This document shows, piece by piece, positions 56,522 to 64,000 of a stretch of 64,000 nucleotides of DNA. The position numbers and the translations under genes were made by a program. The stretch is from Verrucomicrobiia bacterium (GTDB lineage: Bacteria; Verrucomicrobiota; Verrucomicrobiia; Limisphaerales; JADLHS01): NCBI GenBank assembly GCA_023953615.1, contig JAMLJH010000002.1, forward strand, positions 1,166,492 through 1,230,491, given 5' to 3'. Numbering within the stretch: the stretch's first letter is position 1; each line of letters starts with the position of its first letter. The notes beneath the pieces were generated by a model that was not told the DNA's origin, searched no databases, and saw only the letters and a list, made by a program, of their open reading frames with translations.

Positions 56522-56534
56522 CATGTTGAAACCA

Positions 56535-56756
56535 TCACTTGCGAATCCATTTGACGATCTTGATGATCACAAAGAACCCGACCACCGCAGCGACCAACGC
56601 GCCGACAGTGTAAAACGTGTTCGTCGCAGTCGTCACAATCGTGGACGCATCCGGCGCAGTCGGATCTGTCGCCATTGCAGGCAGACCGAGCATTGCCACC
56701 ATCGCCAACACCGCCACAAACCGCGCCCAACAGGCACCGAGTTTATTCTTAACCAT
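56535..56756 (-). CDS. Major coat preprotein (pVIII-like)
   Basis: Predicted 73 residues from the ATG at 56756, with AAAGG before it. A signal of about 29 residues ends LGLPAMA. The 44-residue mature protein has an acidic, Thr-rich front (TDPTAPDAS), a single span (VGALVAAVVGFFVIIKIV) and a basic tail (KWIRK), exactly the pVIII plan. It is followed by a strong terminator and preceded by 149 bases that probably hold its own promoter. Confidence 0.92.
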   Translation of the reverse strand: MVKNKLGACWARFVAVLAMVAMLGLPAMATDPTAPDASTIVTTATNTFYTVGALVAAVVGFFVIIKIVKWIRK

Positions 56757-56905
56757 AACTAACCTTTCGTTTAACCCCGCCGCGGAATTGCGACGGATGC
56801 GGGGAGAATGGCGCAGAAAGTGCATTTGCATAACTGACAGAAACAACAAGTTACTTGCACGTAAGATGAACGCCGAAACAGCAGCGCAGAAACTTCTACC
56901 AATAA

Positions 56906-57163
56906 TCATTGGCGCGGTGATACTCGCTTTAACGCTTTCCGCTCTTTGGACTTTCGCAGATATGAGACGCGCTTCAAAACGGAAGCAGAAGAAACCCAAC
57001 GCACCCCCAAAAAAGTAACAGGCCGCAAGATGCCAGCGTCCAAAAGCTGGACAATCCGGACGTGACTAACCCCCAAGGCAGCTTGCGCCAACCACTGAGG
57101 CACACCGGCCCGCGACAATCTGACCACCCGCAAAGCCTTCCTCTGTTCTGACGTCACAGTCAC
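56906..57163 (-). CDS. Small HTH DNA-binding protein
   Basis: Predicted 85 residues from a GTG at 57163 that overlaps the upstream methyltransferase stop (GTGA). A helix-turn-helix is suggested by VPQWLAQAALGVSHVRIVQLL, and FLGVRWVSSASVLKRVSYL resembles the wing of excisionase/MerR-like modules. A basic tail follows. It is likely a phage repressor, activator or excision-type factor. Confidence 0.65.
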   Translation of the reverse strand: MTVTSEQRKALRVVRLSRAGVPQWLAQAALGVSHVRIVQLLDAGILRPVTFLGVRWVSSASVLKRVSYLRKSKERKALKRVSPRQ

Positions 57164-57729
57164 CACACCCCCGGCCAAAATCGCCACGGGACCCGCAAGC
57201 AGTAATCCCGGTAGCTTGGTTGAAGTTTGAGAAACCGTTCCTCGAAAAGCGTGATCGCAAACTTAGACGCCAACACGATCAGGAACACGACCCCATTCCG
57301 AACGGAGGGGAATTCAAAGAAGAACACGCCCGCCATCAGCAACTCGATGAACGTCATGGGGTGACGTATCCACGAGTAAGGTCCCGATTGGATCACGTCC
57401 ACCCATACCGGCCCCGTGACTGTACAACGCCGCCCAAGATGCCATTTCACCCAACACTGAACGGCGAACAGAAACCAGAACACCGGTGCCACCTGATGCA
57501 CATGCGGGCCCGACGCCGAGAACAGCAGGATCGCCAGATGCCCGACGCCGACGCTTAACCCGCTCCAGGTCAGATCAGGCTTGCCAATCGCCCACGCCCA
57601 AACGGTGGTCGCAACAGCGATCAGCCCGACGACGCCGAGAATGAAGCCACTGACGGTACCGGAATTCAAAAGAGGGATGCACAGCCAAAGACGGAACCCG
57701 CCCAGCACGTAAGAGAGGAGCGCGATCAT
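57160..57729 (-). CDS. Membrane methyltransferase of the isoprenylcysteine methyltransferase (ICMT/PEMT-like) family
   Basis: Predicted 189 residues with four or five spans. SGPYSWIRHPMTFIEL at 115-130 contains the conserved G-Y-x-x-x-RHP motif, and LFEERFLKLQPSYRDYCLRV at 161-180 matches the E-E-x-x-L...Y-x-x-Y segment, which together bind S-adenosylmethionine in this family. The start overlaps the upstream stop by ATGA and its own stop overlaps the next gene (GTGA), so it is embedded in the phage transcript and not a chance insertion. A membrane methyltransferase is unexpected in a filamentous phage; it may modify a lipid, a quinone or a coat or host membrane protein. Confidence 0.82.
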   Translation of the reverse strand: MIALLSYVLGGFRLWLCIPLLNSGTVSGFILGVVGLIAVATTVWAWAIGKPDLTWSGLSVGVGHLAILLFSASGPHVHQVAPVFWFLFAVQCWVKWHLGRRCTVTGPVWVDVIQSGPYSWIRHPMTFIELLMAGVFFFEFPSVRNGVVFLIVLASKFAITLFEERFLKLQPSYRDYCLRVPWRFWPGVW

Positions 57730-58025
57730 AGTTTGCCTTCACAGCGTAACCGATAGGCCAAAGGCCGATCGTTCACATCTGGTTTAATTAACCCTGTGCG
57801 CAGGCCGTAGGAGATGCCGAGACGCCCTGACCACGTCCGACGACGGCGCAGCCACAACAACGACACGAATTTTACGCCGCCCACTACGATCACCGGCACA
57901 GACGGAAGCCGCTTCCATCGAGAACGCGACACGCCCGCAAACAGATGCGCCGAGCGTTCCGGCACAAGACCGCCGTGAAACTGGCTCGCTCGCTCAAATT
58001 CCGAAATTAAAGGAAAGTTTGTCAT
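57726..58025 (-). CDS. Small basic phage protein, possible HTH
   Basis: Predicted 99 residues from the ATG at 58025, two bases after the initiator stop. LVPERSAHLFAGVSRSRWKRL could form a helix-turn-helix and VPVIVVGGVKFVSLLWLRRRR its wing, with a very basic remainder. It overlaps the methyltransferase gene by four bases. The role is likely DNA binding; the family is not certain. Confidence 0.6.
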   Translation of the reverse strand: MTNFPLISEFERASQFHGGLVPERSAHLFAGVSRSRWKRLPSVPVIVVGGVKFVSLLWLRRRRTWSGRLGISYGLRTGLIKPDVNDRPLAYRLRCEGKL

Positions 58026-58027
58026 GG

Positions 58028-58828
58028 TCAAAACGGTTGCTCTACAGGGGAGGGGACTAAATAGGTGTACCATTCCCCGGTTTCCTCGCACTTGAGTTTT
58101 ATCCAACCAAACGCCCGCGCAATGCGATGCTCTACGCCGTCAGGCACCCAACTGTCCGACGCTTCAAAATCTTCTTTCGGTGGCGGTAGTTCTTTCAAAG
58201 CTGGATAAGTAGGCCAATCCAGGCAATGACCGTAGCGACAGGTTAAACGGTTGACGGCAATGAAGATTTCCCGCGACCACGTTTTCAAAACTTGATACGT
58301 CCGCCGACAGTTTTCCGCCAATTCGGATTGCACCAGAATATCCCGAACCCGGGTTCCTTTGAAGCCGCAGACCATCCCCCACCGACGACGACCCCGCAAA
58401 CCATCGTCCCGCTTCGTCAAATACTTAGCCAGGTATCCCGCCGCCCGCTGATCACACTTCCGAACGTGGATTCGCCCAAAACCGGCGCGAATTGCCATCC
58501 GACGGACTTCTACCACGTCCACACGACGCGCAATCAGCACATGGAAATGCAGACCATGCCCGCCGGGATGACCGACCGGCCCCGGATGATCTTCGACAAC
58601 TCGAACGCCCGGACAGCCGCCCGCATCCTTATATTTCTTCCGTAATAGCCGGTTCATGTGATGCCAACAAGCCATTGCCATTTTGTCCTCGACTACTTGC
58701 CGGGTGGTAAAAGTCCACATATACACGCGCCGCCGTTTGCCGTTTTCATCCTCAAACAGCTTGGCGCAGGTGTGTAGAAACGCCGCTTTGCGCTTCGTTA
58801 AGGGTGTTTTACTGCGCAAAATTTCCAT
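58028..58828 (-). CDS. Rolling-circle replication initiator (HUH endonuclease)
   Basis: Predicted 266 residues from the ATG at 58828; a longer frame to 58954 would cover hairpin DNA and is less likely. Motif I is YMWTFTTRQ near 36-44, motif II is GLHFHVLIA with the metal-binding His-x-His at 94-96, and motif III is YLAKY at 132-136 with candidate nicking tyrosines. This is the HUH plan of single-stranded phage and plasmid initiators. It nicks the replicative form to start rolling-circle synthesis, probably at the hairpin region directly upstream. Confidence 0.9.
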   Translation of the reverse strand: MEILRSKTPLTKRKAAFLHTCAKLFEDENGKRRRVYMWTFTTRQVVEDKMAMACWHHMNRLLRKKYKDAGGCPGVRVVEDHPGPVGHPGGHGLHFHVLIARRVDVVEVRRMAIRAGFGRIHVRKCDQRAAGYLAKYLTKRDDGLRGRRRWGMVCGFKGTRVRDILVQSELAENCRRTYQVLKTWSREIFIAVNRLTCRYGHCLDWPTYPALKELPPPKEDFEASDSWVPDGVEHRIARAFGWIKLKCEETGEWYTYLVPSPVEQPF

Positions 58829-59029
58829 AGGGTAAATTGTTCTTAAGGTAACAAGGTTAGACTCCCGGCGCGGCGGCGCTGGCGCGCCGCTCGCGTCGGG
58901 AGTTTTCGCGTTTGCCAAGAAGGGGGATTCATTTGAGAGGCATTGCGGCTCCATCCCGCTAAGGACGGAGCCGCTTTTAGCTTGGTTTCACATGCCCGGG
59001 CACACTCCAAGCAGGACTTTCCGGGCTGA
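58829..59029. other. Phage intergenic region with two hairpins (origin/packaging candidate)
   Basis: Non-coding between the initiator and the gene upstream. Hairpin A (58861-58903) has a 19-bp stem with one bulge, one G-U pair and loop TGGC. Hairpin B (58945-58974) pairs GCGGCTCC with GGAGCCGC and has an inner TCC/GGA step. Neither has a minus-strand T-run, so they are not simple terminators. Filamentous phages carry the replication origin and packaging signal as hairpins in exactly such a region. Confidence 0.65.
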
Positions 59030-59365
59030 TTATTTTCCGGTTGCGAGGGGTACCACCGTGCCGGAGAACTGGCCGACGCCGTTAAGAATTGCAAACCGGT
59101 CGAATTGCAAAAGACACTTGGTCCCCTTGGCCATTGGTGGGGCCCAGCTCTCGATTGAAAAGCCTTCCGGGACACGCTCCGAGACGTGGAACGCATCATT
59201 GCCCACCTCAACGGTGTGCTTTATCGCCGTAAACGAGGAAGGTTTCCGCGTGAGTTTGTCCAGGTAGTTTATGGTTTCCGCTTTGCCAAACCGGTATTCG
59301 CCAATCAAGATGCGATCACCAGCTTTGAATTTTTCTACCGCTTGTTCGAGTGTTAATGGTTTCAT
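59030..59365 (-). CDS. Phage hypothetical, candidate single-stranded DNA-binding protein
   Basis: Predicted 111 residues from the ATG at 59365 (an ATG at 59416 is also open); neither has a ribosome site. The sequence alternates short beta-like stretches (DRILIGEYRFG, SFTAIKHTVEVG, GTVVPLATG) with aromatic residues, as small OB-fold proteins do. It is the first gene after the right attachment site and directly precedes the initiator, the position of the ssDNA-binding protein in several inoviruses. Function is inferred from place and composition only. Confidence 0.5.
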   Translation of the reverse strand: MKPLTLEQAVEKFKAGDRILIGEYRFGKAETINYLDKLTRKPSSFTAIKHTVEVGNDAFHVSERVPEGFSIESWAPPMAKGTKCLLQFDRFAILNGVGQFSGTVVPLATGK

Positions 59366-59445
59366 GAGTTTTGATTTGCTAATCCCGGCCACACGACCGG
59401 GAACGCTAAAACTCATTGCATAAACGACTTAGAGACGCAACGCAA

Positions 59446-59473
59446 AACAAACATAACTTACATTGTGCATAGA
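59446..59473. other. attR: right half of the integration site (host dif right arm)
   Basis: Phage left arm AACAAACATAA (59446-59456), centre CTTACA (59457-59462), host right arm TTGTGCATAGA (59463-59473). Joined to the host left arm at 52402-52412 this rebuilds a 28-base site with the 11-6-11 layout of dif. Confidence 0.7.
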
Positions 59474-59488
59474 TTATTACTAAAGGTA

Positions 59489-59529
59489 AAAGGCCAATTA
59501 ACTTCGCGATGCGTTGCTAATTGGCCTTT
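59489..59529. terminator. Terminator between attR and pnp
   Basis: AAAGGCCAATTA and TAATTGGCCTTT form a 12-bp stem around a 17-base loop. With A/T ends on both sides it may stop transcripts from pnp (leftward) and, before phage insertion, from glgA (rightward). Confidence 0.75.
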
Positions 59530-59556
59530 GAAGCCTAATGTGATCCGGTAGCTTAA

Positions 59557-61722
59557 TTACGCCGTCGGAGGTTGCTGACCGTCGCCGTCACCGCTCGCTT
59601 CGTTGATCTCTTTGCTACGGTCTTCCATGGCGGCTTTGCGTGAAAGTCGAACCCGACCTTTCTCATCCACGCCGAGGCATTTGACGTAAATTTCATCTCC
59701 CATTTTGACGATGTCTTCAGTCTTCTTGACGCGGAAGTTGGCCAGCTCGCTGATGTGGACCAATCCGTCTTTACCTGGGAGGAATTCAACGAAGGCGCCA
59801 AATTCTTTGATCGTGACCACTTTGCCGCGGTAGATCTTTCCGATCTCCGCTTCGGCAGTCATGCCCGTGATATGATCCACGGCGATCTGCATACCGTCGG
59901 CGGATACCGAGAAGATATTCACCGTGCCATCGTCTTCGATGTCAATTTCGCACCCGGACTCTTCCACGAGCTTCTTGATGTTCTTGCCGCCAGGGCCAAT
60001 CAACGCCCCGATCTTTTCCGGGTTGATCTTCAGCGTCGTGATGCGAGGCGCGTATTTGCTGATGTCCTTGCGCGGTTCGGCAATGGTTTTAGCCATTTCC
60101 GCCAAAATTGCCAATCGGGCCACGCGCGCTTTCTCAATCGCCTCGGTCATAATCGAGTGCGGGAGACCTTTTAGTTTCAGATCAAGCTGAAATCCGGTAA
60201 TTCCCCGCTCCGTTCCGGCGATTTTGCAATCCATATCGCAATACGCGTCTTCCCAGCCGATGATATCGGTCAACAATTGGTATTTGGAAATTTTTTTGTC
60301 GGCGGCGTATTCGGTGCAAATGCCGACGCTGATGCCCGCCACCGGGCGAATCATCGGAACGCCCGCGTCAAATAACGCCAACGTACCACTGCAAACGGTC
60401 GCCATGGAGGTTGAACCGTTGGATTCCATGATCTCGCTCGTGATTCGGACGGTGTAGGGATAATTGTCCATGGGCACCATCGGCTTGATGCTGCGTTCCG
60501 CCAAAGCGCCATGACCGATCTCGCGGCGCCCCGGTCCGCTGATGCGGCCAGTTTCGCCCACGGAAAAATTCGGAAAATTGTAATGCAGGATGAATTTTTT
60601 CTCGTTTTCGCCGCCGGTATAAGAATCAAACTCCTGCGCGTCATCACCGGTGCCGAGCGTAGCCAGAGCAATCGCTTGCGTTTCGCCACGGGCGAAAATT
60701 GCCGAGCCGTGAGCGCGTGGCAGAATTCCCACCGCACTGGAAATCGGACGGATTCCGTCGAAGCCACGACCATCCAAACGCTGATCTTTTTCGAGGATCA
60801 GTTTTCGAACCGCTTCCTTTTGGATGTAATAAAACGCGTCGTTGACGACGAAGGGAGTGACTTTTTCCGCACCGAACTTCTCCACCAATTTCGCGCCAAC
60901 TTCCTCTTTAATCGCGTTGCAGGCCGCCTCGCGATTTAGTTTACCCGGCGTCAGCAACGCCGGGACAAAACGGTCGCCGGCCAGTTGTTTGGCTTCCTGC
61001 AAAATCTCGTCTGGAACGATGTTCAGCTTGATTTCCCGCTTGGACTTCCCCGCTTTGGCGGTTAATTCCTTCTGCGCGGCGATCAAGGGCACGCAACATT
61101 CCTGACCGAACTTCAGCGCCGCATTGAAATCCGCTTCGGTAATTTCCTTGGCGGCGCCTTCAAACATGACCACATCGGTTTCATTGCCGACATAAATCAG
61201 GTCCAGATCGCTCTCCTTCGCTTCGGCGTGCGTGGGATTGGCGATGAACTTGCCGTTGATGCGTCCGACGCGCACCGCCCCGAGCGGCCCGGCCCAAGGA
61301 ATATCGCTGACCATCAAAGCCGCACTCGCGCCAATGATACTCAAAATGTCGGGATCGTTTTCGCCATCGGCACTGAGCACGATGGTTTGCACCTGGACCT
61401 CGTTGTACCAGCCTTTGGGGAACAAGGGACGAATCGGACGATCCGTCAGTCGACAGGTTAAAATTTCCTTTTCAGTTGGACGCCCTTCCCGCTTGAAATA
61501 GCCGCCCGGGAACTTGCCCGCTGCAGCCGCCTTCTCCCGATAATCTACGGTCAAAGGGAAAAAGTCCTGGCCTTCTTTGGCTTTGGTCGCGGCGACGGCC
61601 GCCACGACGACGATGGTTTCGCCGAGTTGAACGGTCACGGCTCCGTCGGCTTGCTTCGCGAGCTTGCCGGTTTCAATGATGATTTGTTTGTCGCCGACTG
61701 CGGCGGTTATTTTTTCTGGCAT
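59557..61722 (-). CDS. pnp: Polyribonucleotide nucleotidyltransferase (PNPase)
   Basis: Predicted 721 residues. Two RNase PH cores are visible ([20 protein letters not shown], then [17 protein letters not shown] with [10 protein letters not shown]), then a KH domain ([20 protein letters not shown] near 566-586) and an S1 domain ([20 protein letters not shown]). It degrades RNA phosphorolytically from the 3' end, often in the degradosome. The order rpsO-pnp is conserved from E. coli. Confidence 0.97.
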   Translation of the reverse strand: MPEKITAAVGDKQIIIETGKLAKQADGAVTVQLGETIVVVAAVAATKAKEGQDFFPLTVDYREKAAAAGKFPGGYFKREGRPTEKEILTCRLTDRPIRPLFPKGWYNEVQVQTIVLSADGENDPDILSIIGASAALMVSDIPWAGPLGAVRVGRINGKFIANPTHAEAKESDLDLIYVGNETDVVMFEGAAKEITEADFNAALKFGQECCVPLIAAQKELTAKAGKSKREIKLNIVPDEILQEAKQLAGDRFVPALLTPGKLNREAACNAIKEEVGAKLVEKFGAEKVTPFVVNDAFYYIQKEAVRKLILEKDQRLDGRGFDGIRPISSAVGILPRAHGSAIFARGETQAIALATLGTGDDAQEFDSYTGGENEKKFILHYNFPNFSVGETGRISGPGRREIGHGALAERSIKPMVPMDNYPYTVRITSEIMESNGSTSMATVCSGTLALFDAGVPMIRPVAGISVGICTEYAADKKISKYQLLTDIIGWEDAYCDMDCKIAGTERGITGFQLDLKLKGLPHSIMTEAIEKARVARLAILAEMAKTIAEPRKDISKYAPRITTLKINPEKIGALIGPGGKNIKKLVEESGCEIDIEDDGTVNIFSVSADGMQIAVDHITGMTAEAEIGKIYRGKVVTIKEFGAFVEFLPGKDGLVHISELANFRVKKTEDIVKMGDEIYVKCLGVDEKGRVRLSRKAAMEDRSKEINEASGDGDGQQPPTA

Positions 61723-61871
61723 TGGTGGTTTCCTGCCGTCACCACCGAGGAACTTCAGTGAACTCCGAATTCGGTCGGAGCTGAATGAAATCTCCCGGAG
61801 GCGACGATTTTTTCTTTGCGCGAACTTATGTTGTGTGAGTGGCCGGTCGCGCCTCCGACCGATTAAAAGCG

Positions 61872-61896
61872 AAAAGCGCGTGGCTTGACCACGCGC
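61872..61896 (-). terminator. Terminator between rpsO and pnp
   Basis: On the minus strand GCGCGTGG, loop TCAAG, CCACGCGC is followed by TTTTCGCTTTT. It lies 7 bases after the rpsO stop and would partly stop transcription into pnp, as at the E. coli rpsO-pnp boundary. A further stem (CGGTCG/CGACCG) occurs in the pnp leader near 61843-61860. Confidence 0.85.
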
Positions 61897-61903
61897 CCGG
61901 CAA

Positions 61904-62161
61904 TCAGCGACGCAATTTCAATTTCTTGGTCACGGTTTGATAACGCGCCAAGTCAATGTCATGCAAATAATCCAACAACCGACGGCGTTGGCCGACCATC
62001 ATCAACAAACCGCGGCGGGAACTGTGGTCCTTCTTATTGGTTTGCAGGTGTTCCGTTAAATGATTGATCCGCTGCGTCAGCAGCGCAATTTGTACGTCCG
62101 CTGAACCGGTATCCTTCTCGTGCAACTTGAAGGAATCAATCGTCTTTGTTTTGGCTTCCAT
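61904..62161 (-). CDS. rpsO: Ribosomal protein uS15
   Basis: Predicted 85 residues from the ATG at 62161 ([20 protein letters not shown]). [42 protein letters not shown] and the basic tail KKLKLRR are standard S15. It binds 16S rRNA early in small-subunit assembly. Confidence 0.98.
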   Translation of the reverse strand: MEAKTKTIDSFKLHEKDTGSADVQIALLTQRINHLTEHLQTNKKDHSSRRGLLMMVGQRRRLLDYLHDIDLARYQTVTKKLKLRR

Positions 62162-62288
62162 ACTTTCTCTAGTCAAAAATGCTAGGCGAGCCTAATTAGT
62201 ACCAATTCCCGTGTAAAGGTTTTAATTCTGCCGGTTGGGCCGTCGGTTGAGGATTCTCCCATCCGCAGCATGAAATTTCGCGCGCCAG

Positions 62289-63812
62289 CTAATCACACGG
62301 CACGGTTCGTTCACTGGCCCATTCGCGAAGTCCCGTCACTTTTTCAGCCATCACGACCGAAAGCGGCCTGGTTTGTTGAACCTCAGCCAGCAAGTCGGCC
62401 TGACTCAATGAGCGGCTTTGCGCGTGCGCCGTGTACATCGCCGACACAATGGCCTGCTCAATTTCTGATCCGGAAAATCCGCTGGTCGCCTCCGCCAGTG
62501 CCGCCAAATCAAACTGGCTTGGATTCAAAGCCCGTTTTTTCAGATGGATGGTTAAAATGTCTCGTCGCACCATTGGCGCAGGTAAATCAACAAAGAAAAT
62601 TTCGTCGAAACGTCCCTTGCGCACCATTTCCGGTGGCAACCGGGTGATGTCGTTCGCCGTCGCCACCAGAAAAACAGGTTTGCGGCGTTCGGCCATCCAG
62701 GTCAGCAGCGTACCCAGGATGCGCCGCGCCAGACCGTCATCCTCATCTCCAACCGCCAGTCCCTTTTCGATTTCATCCATCCACAAGACGCAAGGCGACA
62801 TGACTTCGGCCGTCTCGAGCGCTTTGCGTAGGTTGCGTTCCGTTTCGCCGTAATACTTGTTGTACAGAATGCCGAAATCCAATCGCAGCAACGGCATCCC
62901 GAAAATGCCCGCCGCCGCTTTGGCGGCAAGGCTCTTCCCGCAACCCTGCACGCCCAACAGCAAAACCCCGCGTGGCGGATCCAAATGCGCGCGTGGGCCG
63001 TCCACAAAAAAGATTTTTCGCACGTCGAGCCATTGCCGCAGGCGACTCATCCCGCCGATTTCCGAAAATTGTGCCGTCTCGTATTCAAAGGACAGCGGCG
63101 AGTCTCGTCCGAGCAACTCGTATTTGGCCCGCATCACCTCGGGCAGATCCGATTCCGTAATTGCCCCATTGTCGTCAATGGCTTTCCGCACCAAACGCCG
63201 CGCATCGGTCGCGGTCAGACCGGCCAGATTACGAACGAGCGCTTCAAGCGCCTTACTGGTGGTCTGCACTTCGCGACGCCCGTGCTCCGCGCCCCAATCC
63301 GCCGCCACTTCGTACACAATGGCGCGCAATTCATCGAGCGTTGGCAGGGGTAGATGGAACTGGCCGGTGAACGGGCGCAGTTCTTCGGGAATTTTAAGCG
63401 CGCAACCAACGAGCACCATCGTGGAAAAATGTTTAGGGTAACTCAGCGCCACATCCTTGAGATGCCGCACCAGCATGGTGTCTTCCAAAAACGGATGAAA
63501 ATCCAGCAGCACGAAGAGTGAGCGCTGTCCATCCGTGCGTGCGAAGTTGAAAATCTCCGGCGGTTTGATCACGGACTGCATGGGCTGATCGGAAGGTTCA
63601 AACGCTTGCAGCCCCTCGGTGATTGTCCAGCGAAACGCCTTGAGTTGGAGGCGGCGGGCAATTTGCCGAATCATTGCGACGATTTGCGGCTCTTCGTTGC
63701 TCTCCACCGCGATCAACGCCGTGCGCGAACGAATGATGGCCTCAAGGTCGCGCTGCGGACTTTCTGTTCCCAGCGCGCCGCTCGGGATCGCTTTACCCGT
63801 CGGCAAATTCAT
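62289..63812 (-). CDS. Ycf46-like AAA ATPase
   Basis: Predicted 507 residues. The N-terminal 250 residues form a degenerate nucleotidase-like domain (IRSRTALIAVESNEE start). The C-terminal AAA core has Walker A LLGVQGCGKSLAAKA near 285-299, Walker B VLWMDEIEKGL and sensor text FLVATANDITRLPPEMVRKGRFDEIFFVDLP with the arginine finger. The family is known from chloroplast Ycf46 and bacterial relatives of unknown role, sometimes tied to stress or carbon regulation. Confidence 0.88.
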   Translation of the reverse strand: MNLPTGKAIPSGALGTESPQRDLEAIIRSRTALIAVESNEEPQIVAMIRQIARRLQLKAFRWTITEGLQAFEPSDQPMQSVIKPPEIFNFARTDGQRSLFVLLDFHPFLEDTMLVRHLKDVALSYPKHFSTMVLVGCALKIPEELRPFTGQFHLPLPTLDELRAIVYEVAADWGAEHGRREVQTTSKALEALVRNLAGLTATDARRLVRKAIDDNGAITESDLPEVMRAKYELLGRDSPLSFEYETAQFSEIGGMSRLRQWLDVRKIFFVDGPRAHLDPPRGVLLLGVQGCGKSLAAKAAAGIFGMPLLRLDFGILYNKYYGETERNLRKALETAEVMSPCVLWMDEIEKGLAVGDEDDGLARRILGTLLTWMAERRKPVFLVATANDITRLPPEMVRKGRFDEIFFVDLPAPMVRRDILTIHLKKRALNPSQFDLAALAEATSGFSGSEIEQAIVSAMYTAHAQSRSLSQADLLAEVQQTRPLSVVMAEKVTGLREWASERTVPCD

Positions 63813-64000
63813 GTTCTTAAATTAAACGGCACGCAACTGCATGGGAAGACTCAAACTCCAAGTCTCTCGTGCCACGCGACTTTATCCGGGCAACATTCTG
63901 AAATTGCGAACAAAAACTGCGGTAAATGGCCGCTGACGGCCTTTCCGCTTGCGTGATTAGTGTCTGCGCTAAAGAATCGAGCTGTCTCGGCAAACGATTG
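63813..64000. other. Window end, no gene seen
   Basis: These 188 bases upstream of the Ycf46-like gene hold no recognised gene or structure and probably contain its promoter. Confidence 0.4.

Larger units (their letters stand above)
52405..59448 (-). mobile_element. Filamentous (inovirus-type) prophage, 7.04 kb
   Basis: A complete single-stranded DNA phage genome lies between two copies of a 14-base repeat. Twelve probable genes occur. On the minus strand, in transcription order: an ssDNA-binding-candidate gene, HUH initiator, small HTH protein, membrane methyltransferase, second HTH protein, major coat preprotein, terminator, tiny one-span ORF, adsorption protein, a second coat-like protein, a 47-residue ORF and the Zot/pI ATPase. 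Two more small genes are on the plus strand. Coat, then adsorption, then small, then ATPase is the classical inovirus module order. No integrase is present, which fits entry by host XerCD. No secretin (pIV) gene is present, so export would use a host secretin. GC is visibly lower than in the flanks. Confidence 0.88.

Noticed and set aside
58828..58954. Longer N-terminus for the phage initiator
   Set aside because: The extra 42 codons run through the hairpin region and look non-protein; the ATG at 58828 leaves a normal HUH protein.

Overview
The window looks like a chromosome segment of a Verrucomicrobia-type bacterium (Pedosphaera/Limisphaerales-like), with GC near 58%. This rests on the many Tat- or Sec-exported sugar enzymes, the dispersed GC-rich palindromes between genes, a small basic protein of a kind I associate with this phylum, and the general protein flavour. 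It is inference, since there is no rRNA in the window. About 45 ordinary host genes are present, one proline tRNA, one anti-phage defence gene pair and one complete small prophage.

Layout. 0-5 kb: the N-terminal part of a type II (eukaryote-like) glutamine synthetase, a mini kinase plus PP2C phosphatase pair, a lipoprotein, tRNA-Pro(UGG) and an integrase remnant. 3-9 kb: a leftward block of exported sugar-metabolism proteins (glycoside-hydrolase-like, sugar isomerase, Gfo/Idh/MocA) and kbl. 9-12 kb: a SIR2-HerA defence operon beside gene debris. 12-17 kb: sulfurtransferase, cysteine synthase and a tightly overlapping five-gene operon headed by an NsrR-type repressor with a matching operator. 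17-30 kb: fumC, zwf, a two-domain DUF2249 protein, a one-domain voltage-gated cation channel, then class I FBP aldolase, pgi, ROK glucokinase, an NADPH-type reductase, transaldolase and an aldo/keto reductase. This is a glycolysis and pentose-phosphate neighbourhood. 30.9-37.6 kb: the complete F-type ATP synthase operon atpBEFHAGDC with an unusually short delta subunit and a perfect CRP-family-like dyad upstream. 37.6-49.6 kb: a class C beta-lactamase-fold hydrolase, a GH63 glucosidase, a palindrome-rich non-coding stretch, then galactose mutarotase, an Rbs-type sugar ABC importer (binding protein, ATPase, permease) and an SSS sodium:sugar symporter with a 66-residue companion. 49.6-52.4 kb: serS and glgA.

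52.4-59.46 kb: a 7.04-kb prophage of a filamentous (inovirus-type) phage, inserted directly after the glgA stop codon and before pnp. It carries an HUH replication initiator, a Zot/pI assembly ATPase, a major coat preprotein followed by a UUCG-loop terminator, a large adsorption protein with a multi-span C-terminus, several tiny one-span proteins, two small HTH proteins, a membrane methyltransferase of the isoprenylcysteine methyltransferase family, and a non-coding region with two strong hairpins. A 14-bp direct repeat flanks it. Joining the outer host arms rebuilds a sequence resembling bacterial dif, so the phage probably entered by hijacking host XerC/XerD, and the window probably spans the replication terminus. 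This is the most novel element here.

59.5-64 kb: pnp, rpsO (with a terminator between them) and a Ycf46-like AAA ATPase. No CRISPR array, rRNA or intact insertion sequence was seen.
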